The notes under the pieces: model-generated
Told to the model about the DNA's origin: nothing
Databases searched by the model: none
Seen by the model: the letters and a program-made list of their open reading frames with translations, nothing else
Translations under genes and position numbers: made by a program
Part shown: positions 7,715 through 15,892 of the stretch, piece by piece
Numbering within the stretch: the first letter of the stretch is position 1
Layout: every line of letters starts with the position of its first letter
NCBI RefSeq assembly: GCF_000716435.1
Contig: NZ_JNWO01000037.1
Coordinates: forward strand, 57,520 to 121,519
DNA length: 64,000 bases
DNA from: Streptomyces xylophagus
GTDB lineage: Bacteria > Actinomycetota > Actinomycetes > Streptomycetales > Streptomycetaceae
Reading direction: 5' to 3'

Positions 7715-8992
7715 ATGCTCGACGTCACCCTCATCCGACAGCGGCCCGAGCAGGTCCGCGAGGCCCTGCGCAAGCGCGCCGTGGACGTGGACATCCCGGG
7801 CTTCCTCGCCCTCGACGCCCGCTTCCGGGACACCCGCACGACCGTGGAGCGACTGCGCGGCGAGCGCAATCGTGTCTCGGCGGAGATCGCCGTACGACAA
7901 CGGGCGGGCACCCCCGCCGACGAACTCCAGGCCACCGCCACGGCCTTGGCCGACCAGGTCACCGAGGCCGAAGTCGAACTCGCCCAACTTGCCCGCGAAC
8001 ACCAGCAGTTCCTCGACGCCCTGCCCAACCTCCCGGACGAGGACGTGGCCGCGGGCGGCAAGGAGCACAACGAGGTCGTACGGACCGTAGGCACCCCGCC
8101 ACCCGACCTCGCCGACCGCCGTGACCACGTCCAACTCGCCCAGGATCTCGGCCTCGTGGACTACCGGCGCGGCACCGCCCTCGCCGGCAACGGCCACTGG
8201 ATCTACCGGGGCGACGGCGCCGCACTGGAGTGGGCCCTGCTCAACCACTTCCTCGACAGCCACCGCCGAGCGGGCTACGAGTTCGTGCTCCCGCCGCATC
8301 TGCTCACCTACGAAGCCGGTTATACGGCTGGGCAGTTCCCGAAGTTCGCCGACGAGGTGTTCGTGGTGGAGGCGGGCGAGGACGGGCGCCCGGAGCGGTT
8401 CCTGCTGCCGACCGCCGAGACCGCGCTGGTCAACCTGCACCGCGGCGAGACCCTCGACGAGGGCGAACTGCCGCGCAAGTACGTGGCGTACACGCCCTGT
8501 TACCGCAAGGAGAGCGGCAGCCACCGCACCGCCGACCGGGGCACCCTGCGCGGCCACCAGTTCAACAAGGTCGAGCTGTTCCAGTTCGCGCGCCCCGCCG
8601 ACTCGGACGCGGCGCAGCTCGAACTCCTCGCCCGCGCCGAGGAGTTGGTCGCCGGCCTCGGCCTGCACTATCGCGTCACCAAACTCGCCGCCGGGGACAC
8701 CAGCCCCGCCCAGGCCAAGACGTACGACGTGGAGGTCTGGCTGCCCAGCCTCGGCGCCTACACAGAGGTCAGTTCGGTGTCGAACAGCCGCGAGTACCAG
8801 GCCCGGCGCGGTGGCATCCGTTACCGCCCGGCGAACGGCGGCAAGACGGCGTACGTGCACACGCTCAACGCCTCGGGCCTCGCCACCAGCCGGCTCCTGC
8901 CCGCGATCCTCGAACAGCATCAGCGGGCCGACGGCACGGTCGTGGTGCCCGAGGTGCTGCGCCGCTGGGGTGTGCCCGACCTGCTCGGCTGA
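7715..8992 (+). CDS. serS: Seryl-tRNA synthetase
   Basis: This 425-residue class II synthetase charges tRNA-Ser in the cytosol. It begins MLDVTLIRQRPEQVREAL, followed by the N-terminal coiled-coil arm (about residues 30-100) that grips the long variable arm of tRNA-Ser. Motif 2 is visible as YTPCYRKESGSH and motif 3 as LNASGLATSRLLPAILE. Length and order match the family. An ACGGAG ribosome binding site lies about 11 bases upstream of the ATG. The T-box leader predicts that uncharged tRNA-Ser raises expression. A strong terminator follows at 9043-9076. Confidence 0.96.
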   Translation: MLDVTLIRQRPEQVREALRKRAVDVDIPGFLALDARFRDTRTTVERLRGERNRVSAEIAVRQRAGTPADELQATATALADQVTEAEVELAQLAREHQQFLDALPNLPDEDVAAGGKEHNEVVRTVGTPPPDLADRRDHVQLAQDLGLVDYRRGTALAGNGHWIYRGDGAALEWALLNHFLDSHRRAGYEFVLPPHLLTYEAGYTAGQFPKFADEVFVVEAGEDGRPERFLLPTAETALVNLHRGETLDEGELPRKYVAYTPCYRKESGSHRTADRGTLRGHQFNKVELFQFARPADSDAAQLELLARAEELVAGLGLHYRVTKLAAGDTSPAQAKTYDVEVWLPSLGAYTEVSSVSNSREYQARRGGIRYRPANGGKTAYVHTLNASGLATSRLLPAILEQHQRADGTVVVPEVLRRWGVPDLLG

Positions 8993-9042
8993 CGCCCACC
9001 TCGGGTTACCCCCGGTCACCCCATCCACTCGACTCACCCTTC

Positions 9043-9076
9043 GCGCACGCCGGATCGTCACAACTCCGGCGTGCGC
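9043..9076 (+). terminator. Terminator hairpin after serS
   Basis: A perfect 12-bp stem (GCGCACGCCGGA with TCCGGCGTGCGC) encloses a 10-base loop and is followed by CTTGTCTT. It lies about 50 bases after the serS stop and before the surface-protein operon. Confidence 0.85.
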
Positions 9077-9162
9077 CTTGTCTTCCCTCCTCACGACCCC
9101 GGGCGTACCTTGACGGCCGATCTGATGTGCCGTCAGGAATGGCGGTCGGGAATGAGGGGACC

Positions 9163-9873
9163 GTGTCGTACCAGAAACGAACCGCAGCGCTCGCGTCCGT
9201 CGCGGCCCTGGCCGGCTCGGCGGTATTCATGGCCGCCCCCGCAGCCGAGGCCTCCGTCGTCAATGTCAACTACAAGTGCCAGACACCGATCGGCGTCAAG
9301 ACGGCCGTCTCGCCGATCGACATCAAGGGTGTCAAGAGCGGCAGCGGCTACAAGCTCACCATGTCCTGGCAGAAGGGCGTCTCCTCCAGCCCCGTCGAAC
9401 TCGGCAAGGGCGCGATGAGCCCGAGCGCCACCATCAAGGTGGGCGGCGCCGACAGCGGCACGGTCTCGGTGTCGGGCCCGGCGAACCAGGCCGCGATCCC
9501 CGCCAACACCCCCATCAAAATCAACGACTTGACGGGCACGTACACCCCGAAGGCGTCCGGCAAGGTCACGTTCACGGCGGCCGTTCTCACCATCAAGGCC
9601 CTCGGTACGACGACGACCTGCACCCCCACCAACAGCCCCGGCCCGTCCCTCACGCTGGACGTGACGGCGGCGAGCGGATCGTCGGGGTCGACCGGCTCGA
9701 CGGGTTCCACCAGTTCGGGCACCGGTACGGACTCCGGCGGCTCGCTCCCGAAGACCGGCCCCGACGACTCGGTCATCGCCCTCGGCACGCTCGGCGGCAC
9801 GGTCCTCCTCGCGGGCGCGGCGGGCACCCTGTGGCTGACCCGGCGCAACCAGACGGCCCGCGCCCGCCGTTGA
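9163..9873 (+). CDS. Secreted cell-wall-anchored protein with LPKTG sorting signal
   Basis: This exported protein of about 236 residues has a signal peptide ending near APAAEA, one beta-rich domain (VNYKCQTPIG, ending LGTTTTCTPT) with two cysteines that probably pair, and a Gly/Ser/Thr linker. The tail is a sortase signal: LPKTG about 42 residues from the end, a hydrophobic span, and RRNQTARARR. The domain recurs in the last gene of this cluster (11868-13169). The GTG at 9163 gives the shortest convincing signal peptide; an ATG at 9139 is possible. It probably heads a surface operon with the three genes that follow. Confidence 0.8.
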   Translation: MSYQKRTAALASVAALAGSAVFMAAPAAEASVVNVNYKCQTPIGVKTAVSPIDIKGVKSGSGYKLTMSWQKGVSSSPVELGKGAMSPSATIKVGGADSGTVSVSGPANQAAIPANTPIKINDLTGTYTPKASGKVTFTAAVLTIKALGTTTTCTPTNSPGPSLTLDVTAASGSSGSTGSTGSTSSGTGTDSGGSLPKTGPDDSVIALGTLGGTVLLAGAAGTLWLTRRNQTARARR

Positions 9874-9904
9874 CAGCCCCCGCGAGACCGCCGTGGAGCC
9901 GCCC

Positions 9905-10768
9905 ATGCTGTCGTCGACCGCCCGTGTCCTGTGCCTGTCCCTCCTCGCCCTCCTGACGGCCGCGCCGACCGCGACAGCCGCCGAGGGCTGGTCCCTCGCG
10001 CCCGCGGGCGGCGGCCGCCCGACGTTCTACGCGGAGGGCGACCCCGGCACGACCCTCCAGGACACGGTGTCCGTGAGCAACCCGACCACCCGGCCGGTCA
10101 CCGTACGACTCCACGGCACAGGCGTCCCGATCACCTTCGCCGGCACGGGAGTTCGGGTCCCGGCCCGCACCCGCGCGGACATCCCGTTCACCGTGAACGT
10201 CCCCGCGACCGCCACCCCGGGCGACCGCACCGGCACGATCGTCGCGCGGGACGCGGAGGGCCGGGCGGCGACGGTACGACTCCAACTCCACATCGCCGGA
10301 CCCAGGTTGTCCGCACTGACCATCGAGCACATGGCCGTCCACGGCGACCGCATCACCTACGACCTGGTCAACCGAGGCACCACACCCCTCACCCCGAAAC
10401 TGGCCGTCCACGCCACCGGCATCCTGGGCACCCTCCTCGACCGCCCCGCGCGCACCCTCCCGGTCCAACTGCCCCCAGGCCAACGCCTGAAGCTCACCGA
10501 GCCCTGGCCCGACCACCCCGCCCTGGACGCGGTCGACATCCACCTCACGGTCACGACGACGGCCGGCGCGCACGCCACGGCGACCGCGTCGGCACGGTTC
10601 GTGCCCTGGGGCGCGGTGGCGGGGATCGGGGTCGCGCTGACGGCAGGGGCCGCACTGCTTCTCACCCGACTCCTACGACTACGACGCCGTCGGCGCCGTA
10701 CGGATGAGGGAGACGGGTCGTCCGAACACCCGCGTACGGAAGTCGAGTTGACGGGAGCGGTGACGTGA
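9905..10768 (+). CDS. Secreted membrane-anchored DUF916/WxL-like protein
   Basis: The protein is about 287 residues. A signal peptide (LCLSLLALLTAAPTATA) is followed by an Ig-like beta-sandwich of the NEW/DUF916 type (FYAEGDPGTTLQDTVSV, then RADIPFTVNVP and GTIVARDAEG). A single membrane span near the end is followed by an Arg-rich cytosolic tail. Related Firmicutes proteins of the WxL systems bind peptidoglycan or partner proteins at the wall. The ATG at 9905 has GGAG seven bases upstream. Its stop overlaps the next start, so it is translationally coupled to 10765-11871. The specific role is unknown. Confidence 0.7.
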   Translation: MLSSTARVLCLSLLALLTAAPTATAAEGWSLAPAGGGRPTFYAEGDPGTTLQDTVSVSNPTTRPVTVRLHGTGVPITFAGTGVRVPARTRADIPFTVNVPATATPGDRTGTIVARDAEGRAATVRLQLHIAGPRLSALTIEHMAVHGDRITYDLVNRGTTPLTPKLAVHATGILGTLLDRPARTLPVQLPPGQRLKLTEPWPDHPALDAVDIHLTVTTTAGAHATATASARFVPWGAVAGIGVALTAGAALLLTRLLRLRRRRRRTDEGDGSSEHPRTEVELTGAVT

Positions 10769-11871
10769 GCGGCAAGGTGCGGATTCCGGCGCTGGTGGCG
10801 GTGCTCGCGCTGCTTCTGCTGCCGTTGGCGGGGGCGACGCCTGCTGTCGCCGCGGCAGGCCCCGCGGTCAAGCTCTCCAAGTCGCAGGCGGGGACGGGCG
10901 GTTCGATCACCGTCTCCGGTAGCGGCTGGCGGGCGCACGCCCTGCTGATGATGCTGATCTGCGGACAGGCCACGCCCGCGCGCGGGGTGATCGGCGGGAC
11001 CAACTCCTGTGCGAACGCGGACGGCAGGGCCGTCACGACCGACGCCAAGGGCGTCTTCAGCAAGAAGCTGCCGGTGTCCGAGCCGCCGGTGCCGTGCCCG
11101 TGCGTGGTGCATGTGGCGACGGTGACGGGCGCGAGCGCGTCGGCGGACGCGGTGCTCCAGGTGGCGGGCCATGCGGTCGAACCACTCCCCGCGGAACCCT
11201 CGACCGGACGGCTGTCGGTCCTCTCCGACACCCGACTGGACGGTTCTAGCGGGCTGTTGACCTGGTTCGGGGCACCTCCGTCCCGCACGCTGGTCTTCAC
11301 CGTCGGCAACGCCGGCTCGTCCCCCGTCAAGAACCCCGTGTTCCAAGTCGGCACCTCCCACGGGGTGTTCGCGCCGCAGTGGGACGACCAGCAGTTCAAC
11401 GGCACGATCGCACCCGGCGGGAAGGCGGAGATCAAACTCCCCGTCGATCTGTCGGCCGGAGCGCACGGCGACTACACCGTCTCGATGAAGTACGGCGGCC
11501 GGGTGCTCGCCGAGGAGCCGTGGGGCGTCGGCCGCCCCTGGGGCGTGACCCTGTTCTGGATCCTGGTCTGCGTGGTCGTACCGGCGGCGGTGTTCCGTGT
11601 CGGAATGGCCGTCGTGGACCGGATACGGCCGCGCCGCGCGGGCCGCAGCACGGGACCGCCCCGGCACCGGAGCCTGCCTATGCCCACCCAACTCACCCTG
11701 CGCATGCCGAAGTTCGGCACGGCAGCCGCGCAGGAAGCAGCAGCACCTCCGACTTCGACCCTGCCGTGGTTCACCCCGGACTCCGATCCGGGCACGGCCG
11801 GTCGGCTCTCCGCACCGCACGACGACAGTCCGACGAGTCCCACGACTCCCACCAGGAAGGGCCCTACGTGA
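10765..11871 (+). CDS. Secreted membrane protein, neocarzinostatin-like N-terminal region
   Basis: This 368-residue protein has a signal peptide ending near TPAVAA. A compact beta domain (VKLSKSQAGTGGSITVSGSG, then a CPCVVHVATV segment) resembles the neocarzinostatin/macromomycin fold, and a second beta domain covers about 150-250. One membrane span (VTLFWILVCVVVPAAVF) precedes a ~90-residue Pro/Thr-rich cytosolic tail. The GTG start overlaps the previous stop and its own stop overlaps the next GTG, giving a coupled operon. The family match rests on pattern only. A scaffold role beside sortase substrates is an inference. Confidence 0.65.
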   Translation: MSGKVRIPALVAVLALLLLPLAGATPAVAAAGPAVKLSKSQAGTGGSITVSGSGWRAHALLMMLICGQATPARGVIGGTNSCANADGRAVTTDAKGVFSKKLPVSEPPVPCPCVVHVATVTGASASADAVLQVAGHAVEPLPAEPSTGRLSVLSDTRLDGSSGLLTWFGAPPSRTLVFTVGNAGSSPVKNPVFQVGTSHGVFAPQWDDQQFNGTIAPGGKAEIKLPVDLSAGAHGDYTVSMKYGGRVLAEEPWGVGRPWGVTLFWILVCVVVPAAVFRVGMAVVDRIRPRRAGRSTGPPRHRSLPMPTQLTLRMPKFGTAAAQEAAAPPTSTLPWFTPDSDPGTAGRLSAPHDDSPTSPTTPTRKGPT

Positions 11872-13169
11872 GCAAGCCAAGGAGAGTCATACCGGTCGGC
11901 GAACGGAGAGCGAGCGCGGCGGGCGCCGCGTTGATCCTCGGCGCTGCGGGCGTCCTGCTCGGCGTGAGCGCCGGGTCCGCGCAGGCAGCCGAGGTGTCGT
12001 TCGCGACGCACTGTGTGCCACCTGGCGGCATCACCCCTGTCGACGGCACCACGAAGGTCGACATCACCGCCCCGGCCACGGCGAAGGTCGGCGACACCGT
12101 CACCGTCGTGTGGAAGTTCACGCAGGCCGCGTCGAAGAACCCCGACCTCCTCGACCTGGATGCCAACTCCGTTCAACCGTCCGGGATTCTGAAGGCGGCC
12201 GGCGCCCAGACCGCGAACATCGCGATGCAGGGCCCACGCGAGAACCCGGCGATCCCCAAGGGCGCCCCCATGGTCCTGTCCGACATGAAGGGCACCCTGA
12301 AACTGACGACGGCCGGGACGGTGACGCTGACACCGGACGCGTACACGGTCAACGTGCTGAAAACGGACACGGTGTGCACACCGACGCAGACCGTGCAGTC
12401 GGCGGCGACGATCGACGTGACGGCGGGGGACGGCAGCTCGTCGAGCACGTCCCCGACCCCGACGGACTCGACGTCGCCCAGTGACTCGGCATCCGCCTCC
12501 GAGTCCGCGTCGCCCAGCGATTCGGCATCCGCGTCCGCGAGCGCAAGCGACGGCACCGGAAGTGGCCAGAGCGACTTCACCGGCAAGGAGGTCTCCGTCC
12601 CGTACGCGTGCAAGACGCCGCTCGGTGACAAGAGCGCGACCTCGTCCGTGCAGATCAACGCCACGAAGGACGGCGGGAGTTACGACCTCACCGTGCAGTT
12701 CAAGAAGTCGGTGATGGACAGCCCGGCCGAGATCCCGGCGGACTCCGTGAAGCCGTCGATGGAGGTGGTCCTGGGCGGCGCCGACAGCGGCACGGTCCAC
12801 GTGGAGGGCCCGACGAACTCCGCCGTCATCAAATCCGGCGACCCGATCGAGATCCCGGACCTCACCGGCACGTACAAGCCCGGCGCGACCGGCTCGTCGA
12901 CACTGGCCCCCGGAGTTCTGACGATCGAGGCCCTCGGCACGACGACGACGTGCACGCCGACAAAGTCGGAGGTCTCCCTGACCCTGGACACCACCGCACA
13001 GGCGAGCGGCGCGTCGGGAACTTCCTCCACGTCGACCTCGGGCGGCTTGGCCGAGACGGGCTCCGACAGCCACGGCGGCCTCAAGGCCCTCGGCCTTGTC
13101 TCCGGCACGGCGATCCTGCTGGGCGTGGCGGTGTTCACGTTCATGCCGGGGCGCAGGCGGCTGCGGTAG
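11868..13169 (+). CDS. Cell-wall-anchored protein with LAETG sorting signal, two-domain
   Basis: This exported protein of about 433 residues starts at a GTG overlapping the previous stop (GTGA). The signal peptide ends near GSAQAAE. Two related beta domains follow, the second ending LGTTTTCTPT exactly like the LPKTG protein at 9163-9873. They are joined by a Ser-rich linker (SDSASASESASPSDSASAS). The tail is LAETG 40 residues from the end, a hydrophobic span and GRRRLR. LAxTG is the motif of class E sortases in streptomycetes. No sortase gene is in the window. A long terminator follows. Confidence 0.8.
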   Translation: MSKPRRVIPVGERRASAAGAALILGAAGVLLGVSAGSAQAAEVSFATHCVPPGGITPVDGTTKVDITAPATAKVGDTVTVVWKFTQAASKNPDLLDLDANSVQPSGILKAAGAQTANIAMQGPRENPAIPKGAPMVLSDMKGTLKLTTAGTVTLTPDAYTVNVLKTDTVCTPTQTVQSAATIDVTAGDGSSSSTSPTPTDSTSPSDSASASESASPSDSASASASASDGTGSGQSDFTGKEVSVPYACKTPLGDKSATSSVQINATKDGGSYDLTVQFKKSVMDSPAEIPADSVKPSMEVVLGGADSGTVHVEGPTNSAVIKSGDPIEIPDLTGTYKPGATGSSTLAPGVLTIEALGTTTTCTPTKSEVSLTLDTTAQASGASGTSSTSTSGGLAETGSDSHGGLKALGLVSGTAILLGVAVFTFMPGRRRLR

Positions 13170-13175
13170 GCAGAC

Positions 13176-13217
13176 GCTGAGGGCCGTCACACCCCGATGG
13201 ATGTGACGGCCCTCAGC
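13176..13217. terminator. Bidirectional terminator
   Basis: A perfect 16-bp stem (GCTGAGGGCCGTCACA with its complement at 13202-13217) and a 10-base loop separate the convergent LAETG-protein and POT-transporter genes. Confidence 0.9.
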
Positions 13218-13243
13218 CCGGTCGCCGTAGGCGCAGGCGTGCG

Positions 13244-14740
13244 TCAGTGCACGTCGCCCATGAGTGCCTTGACCTTCTTGCGGTACATCCACACCGCCGC
13301 GCCCGCCAGGACCGCGAGGACGGCCTGCAGGGCGACGATGCCCGTCTTGTTCAGGTCCACGCCGGCGATCGAGAGGAGACCCGTCGTGGCGTCGCCGGCG
13401 GTCACCGCGAGGAACCAGACGCCCATCATCTGGGAGGCGTACTTGGCGGGAGCCATCTTCGTGGTGACGGAGAGGCCGACGGGGGAGAGGGTCAGTTCGC
13501 CGACCGTCTGGACGAAGTAGATCGCCACCAGCCACATCGCGGCCGCCTTGTGACCGCCGTCGGCGATCGCGAGCGGGGCCAGGAAGAGGAAGAAGGACGC
13601 GCCGATCAGGACGAGGCCCATCGCGAACTTCGTCGCCGTGCTCGGCTCCTTGCCGCGGCGGGCCAGGGCCAGCCAGGCCCAGGCGAAGACCGGGGCGAGG
13701 GCCATGATGAGGACCGGGTTGACCGACTGGTACCAGGAGACCGGGAACTCCCAGCCGAACACGGTGTTCTTCGCCGAGGAGTCGGCGAACAGGGACACTG
13801 TCGAGCCGCCCTGGTCGTAGATCATCCAGAAGACGGCCGCGGCGACGAAGAACCAGATGTACGCGGACATCTTCGACTGGTCGGCGCGGTCGAGGGTCTT
13901 GTCGCGCTTGATGCGGGCGATGACCACGACCGGGATGAGCAGGCCGGCGACCGTGATCGGGACCAGCAGCCAGTTCAGCGTGTAGTGGCCGGAGAAGCCG
14001 ACGACCGCGTAGAAGACGACGGCGACGGCGGCCCACAGCGCGGACTTGCGCAGGGTGGCCGACTTCTCCGCGGCGGACAGCGGCGTGGGGACGACGTCCG
14101 AGCGGGAGCTGAGGTGGCGCGTGCCGAGCAGGTACTGGGCGAGACCGATGGCCATGCCGACCGCGGCGAGCGCGAAGCCGAGGTGCCAGTTGACGTTCTC
14201 ACCGACGGTGCCGATGGCCAGCGGCGCGGCGAAGGCGCCGATGTTGATGCCGATGTAGAAGAGGGTGAAGCCGCCGTCGCGGCGCGGGTCGTCCGGGCCC
14301 TCGTAGAGGTGGCCGACCATCGTGGAGATGTTGGCCTTGAGGAGACCGGAACCGATCGCCACCAGGCCGAGGCCCGCGAAGAACGTGCCCGAGGTCGGCA
14401 GGGCCAGGGTGAGGTGGCCGAGCATGATGATCACGCCGGCGACCGCGACGGTCTTGCGGGGGCCGAGGACCCGGTCCGCGAACCAGCCGCCGGGCAGGGC
14501 GAGCAGGTACACGAGGGACAGGTACACCGAGTAGATCGCGGTAGCGGTGGCCGCGCTCAGGTGCAGGCCGCCGGGGGCGACCAGGTACAGGGGAAGCAGG
14601 GCCCTCATGCCGTAGTAGGAGAAGCGCTCCCACATCTCGGTCATGAAGAGCGTGGCCAGTCCGCGGGGGTGGCCGAAGAAGGTCGTATCGGAACCGGGGG
14701 TGCCCGGAGTCACCGAGTCCTTCGTCAGGCTGGACGCCAT
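13244..14740 (-). CDS. Proton-dependent peptide transporter (POT/PTR2 family)
   Basis: This protein of about 498 residues has 12 or more membrane spans. Near its N-terminus is the POT signature: GHPRGLATLFMTEMWERFSY, followed by YYGMRALLPLYL. The ExxER-type motif (EMWERFSYYGM) on helix 1 is used in proton coupling and substrate binding. It imports di- and tripeptides. The start ATG at 14740 has AAGGAT upstream. The upstream leader contains a terminator-like hairpin (14788-14824), so transcription may be attenuated. It is convergent with the surface-protein operon. Confidence 0.92.
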   Translation of the reverse strand: MASSLTKDSVTPGTPGSDTTFFGHPRGLATLFMTEMWERFSYYGMRALLPLYLVAPGGLHLSAATATAIYSVYLSLVYLLALPGGWFADRVLGPRKTVAVAGVIIMLGHLTLALPTSGTFFAGLGLVAIGSGLLKANISTMVGHLYEGPDDPRRDGGFTLFYIGINIGAFAAPLAIGTVGENVNWHLGFALAAVGMAIGLAQYLLGTRHLSSRSDVVPTPLSAAEKSATLRKSALWAAVAVVFYAVVGFSGHYTLNWLLVPITVAGLLIPVVVIARIKRDKTLDRADQSKMSAYIWFFVAAAVFWMIYDQGGSTVSLFADSSAKNTVFGWEFPVSWYQSVNPVLIMALAPVFAWAWLALARRGKEPSTATKFAMGLVLIGASFFLFLAPLAIADGGHKAAAMWLVAIYFVQTVGELTLSPVGLSVTTKMAPAKYASQMMGVWFLAVTAGDATTGLLSIAGVDLNKTGIVALQAVLAVLAGAAVWMYRKKVKALMGDVH

Positions 14741-14787
14741 GGTCGATCCTTGCTGGTCGGGCCTTGTTGGCCGGGAGGGCCGCACAC

Positions 14788-14824
14788 AAAAAAGACCTTC
14801 AGCAGTAAATGCTCGCCAAAGGTC
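14788..14824 (-). promoter_or_regulatory. Intrinsic-terminator-like hairpin in the leader of the POT transporter gene
   Basis: On the minus strand, GACCTT pairs with AAGGTC (14824-14819 with 14799-14794). A second inner stem AGCA/TGCT sits in the loop, and TTTTTT follows directly (14793-14788). This is the layout of an intrinsic terminator, yet it lies 48 bases upstream of the transporter start on the same strand. It could be a transcription attenuator or the end of a short upstream RNA. U-run terminators are uncommon in such GC-rich DNA. The rest of the 330-base gap up to 15074 shows no other gene. Confidence 0.65.
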
Positions 14825-15074
14825 CCCGGTGTCACTACAAGCGGTCCAGTCACCATACGACAGGACACTGCCGGATATGGAAGGACTTGAGACATCGATC
14901 ACAGGAAGAAGTGGAACCGCGGCCGACTTTTCCAAGGTGAATACAAGGATCACATCCCACAGGCACAGGTTCGGACCAGATTCTTCACCGCAGCGAATCC
15001 GACTTGCCCCAAGGTAAGAATCACTCGTGGCGATCACACCTCGACCGCTGTCCGAGGCGGACTACCATCACCTC

Positions 15075-15752
15075 ATGACCCGTGTACTGCTCGCCGAGGA
15101 CGACGCGTCCATTTCGGAGCCGCTGGCCCGCGCTTTGCGACGGGAAGGTTACGAGGTCGAGGTGCGCGAGGACGGACCGACAGCCCTCGACGCCGGCATC
15201 CAGGGCGGCATCGACCTGTGTGTCCTGGACCTGGGCCTGCCCGGCATGGACGGCCTGGAAGTGGCCCGCCGACTGCGCGCCGAAGGCCACACCGTCCCGA
15301 TCCTCATCCTGACCGCACGCGCCGACGAGGTGGACACCGTCGTCGGTCTCGACGCGGGCGCCGACGACTACGTCACCAAACCCTTCCGGCTCGCCGAACT
15401 GCTCGCGCGTGTCCGGGCCCTGCTGCGGCGCGGCGCGGCCGAGCCCGCGCAGCCGCCCGCCACGCACGGCGTCCGTATCGACGTCGAGTCCCACCGTGCG
15501 TGGATGGGTGACGAGGAACTTCAGCTCACCGCCAAGGAGTTCGACCTGCTGCGTGTTCTCGTGCGGGATGCCGGGCGGGTAGTGACTCGTGACCAGTTGA
15601 TGCGCGAGGTCTGGGACACGACGTGGTGGTCGTCGACCAAGACGCTCGACATGCACATCTCCTGGTTGCGTAAGAAGCTCGGCGATGACGCGGCGAATCC
15701 TCGGTACATCGCCACGGTGCGGGGTGTCGGGTTCCGGTTCGAGAAGAGCTAG
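15075..15752 (+). CDS. OmpR-family response regulator
   Basis: This 225-residue DNA-binding regulator has a receiver domain: acidic pocket EDD at 8-10, phospho-acceptor Asp about 52 in VLDLGLPGMDG, and the switch lysine in YVTKPF. A C-terminal winged helix follows (LTAKEFDLLRVLV, WSSTKTLDMHISWLRKKLG, YIATVRGVGFRFE). The ATG at 15075 (MTRVLLAEDD) is preferred to an upstream GTG because receiver domains begin here. The histidine kinase follows 140 bases later, past a dispersed repeat, so the pair is likely co-transcribed but not tightly coupled. The signal is unknown. Confidence 0.93.
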   Translation: MTRVLLAEDDASISEPLARALRREGYEVEVREDGPTALDAGIQGGIDLCVLDLGLPGMDGLEVARRLRAEGHTVPILILTARADEVDTVVGLDAGADDYVTKPFRLAELLARVRALLRRGAAEPAQPPATHGVRIDVESHRAWMGDEELQLTAKEFDLLRVLVRDAGRVVTRDQLMREVWDTTWWSSTKTLDMHISWLRKKLGDDAANPRYIATVRGVGFRFEKS

Positions 15753-15805
15753 GTCGGCTACGCGCGTTGCGTCGTGGGTGGCTGGTGTGGTGTGCGCGAC
15801 TGGCC

Positions 15806-15845
15806 GTCGGTGGGGGCTGGTCGCGCAGTTCCCCGCGCCCCTGAG
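15806..15845 (-). repeat. Dispersed intergenic repeat, family A (copy 1)
   Basis: Read on the minus strand, this copy carries the core GGGGCGCGGGGAACTGCGCG followed by ACCAGCCCCCACCG. The same core occurs at 37553-37595 and 42145-42190. It fills most of the gap between the response regulator and its kinase. Confidence 0.8.
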
Positions 15846-15892
15846 GGTGCTGCCCACACCGGTTCTCAAAAAGTCACCGCCCGGAGGGTCCC

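Noticed and set aside
11379..11867. Upstream extension of the LAETG protein
   Set aside because: The frame is open upstream but overlaps the preceding gene. The GTG at 11868 with a following signal peptide is the sensible start.
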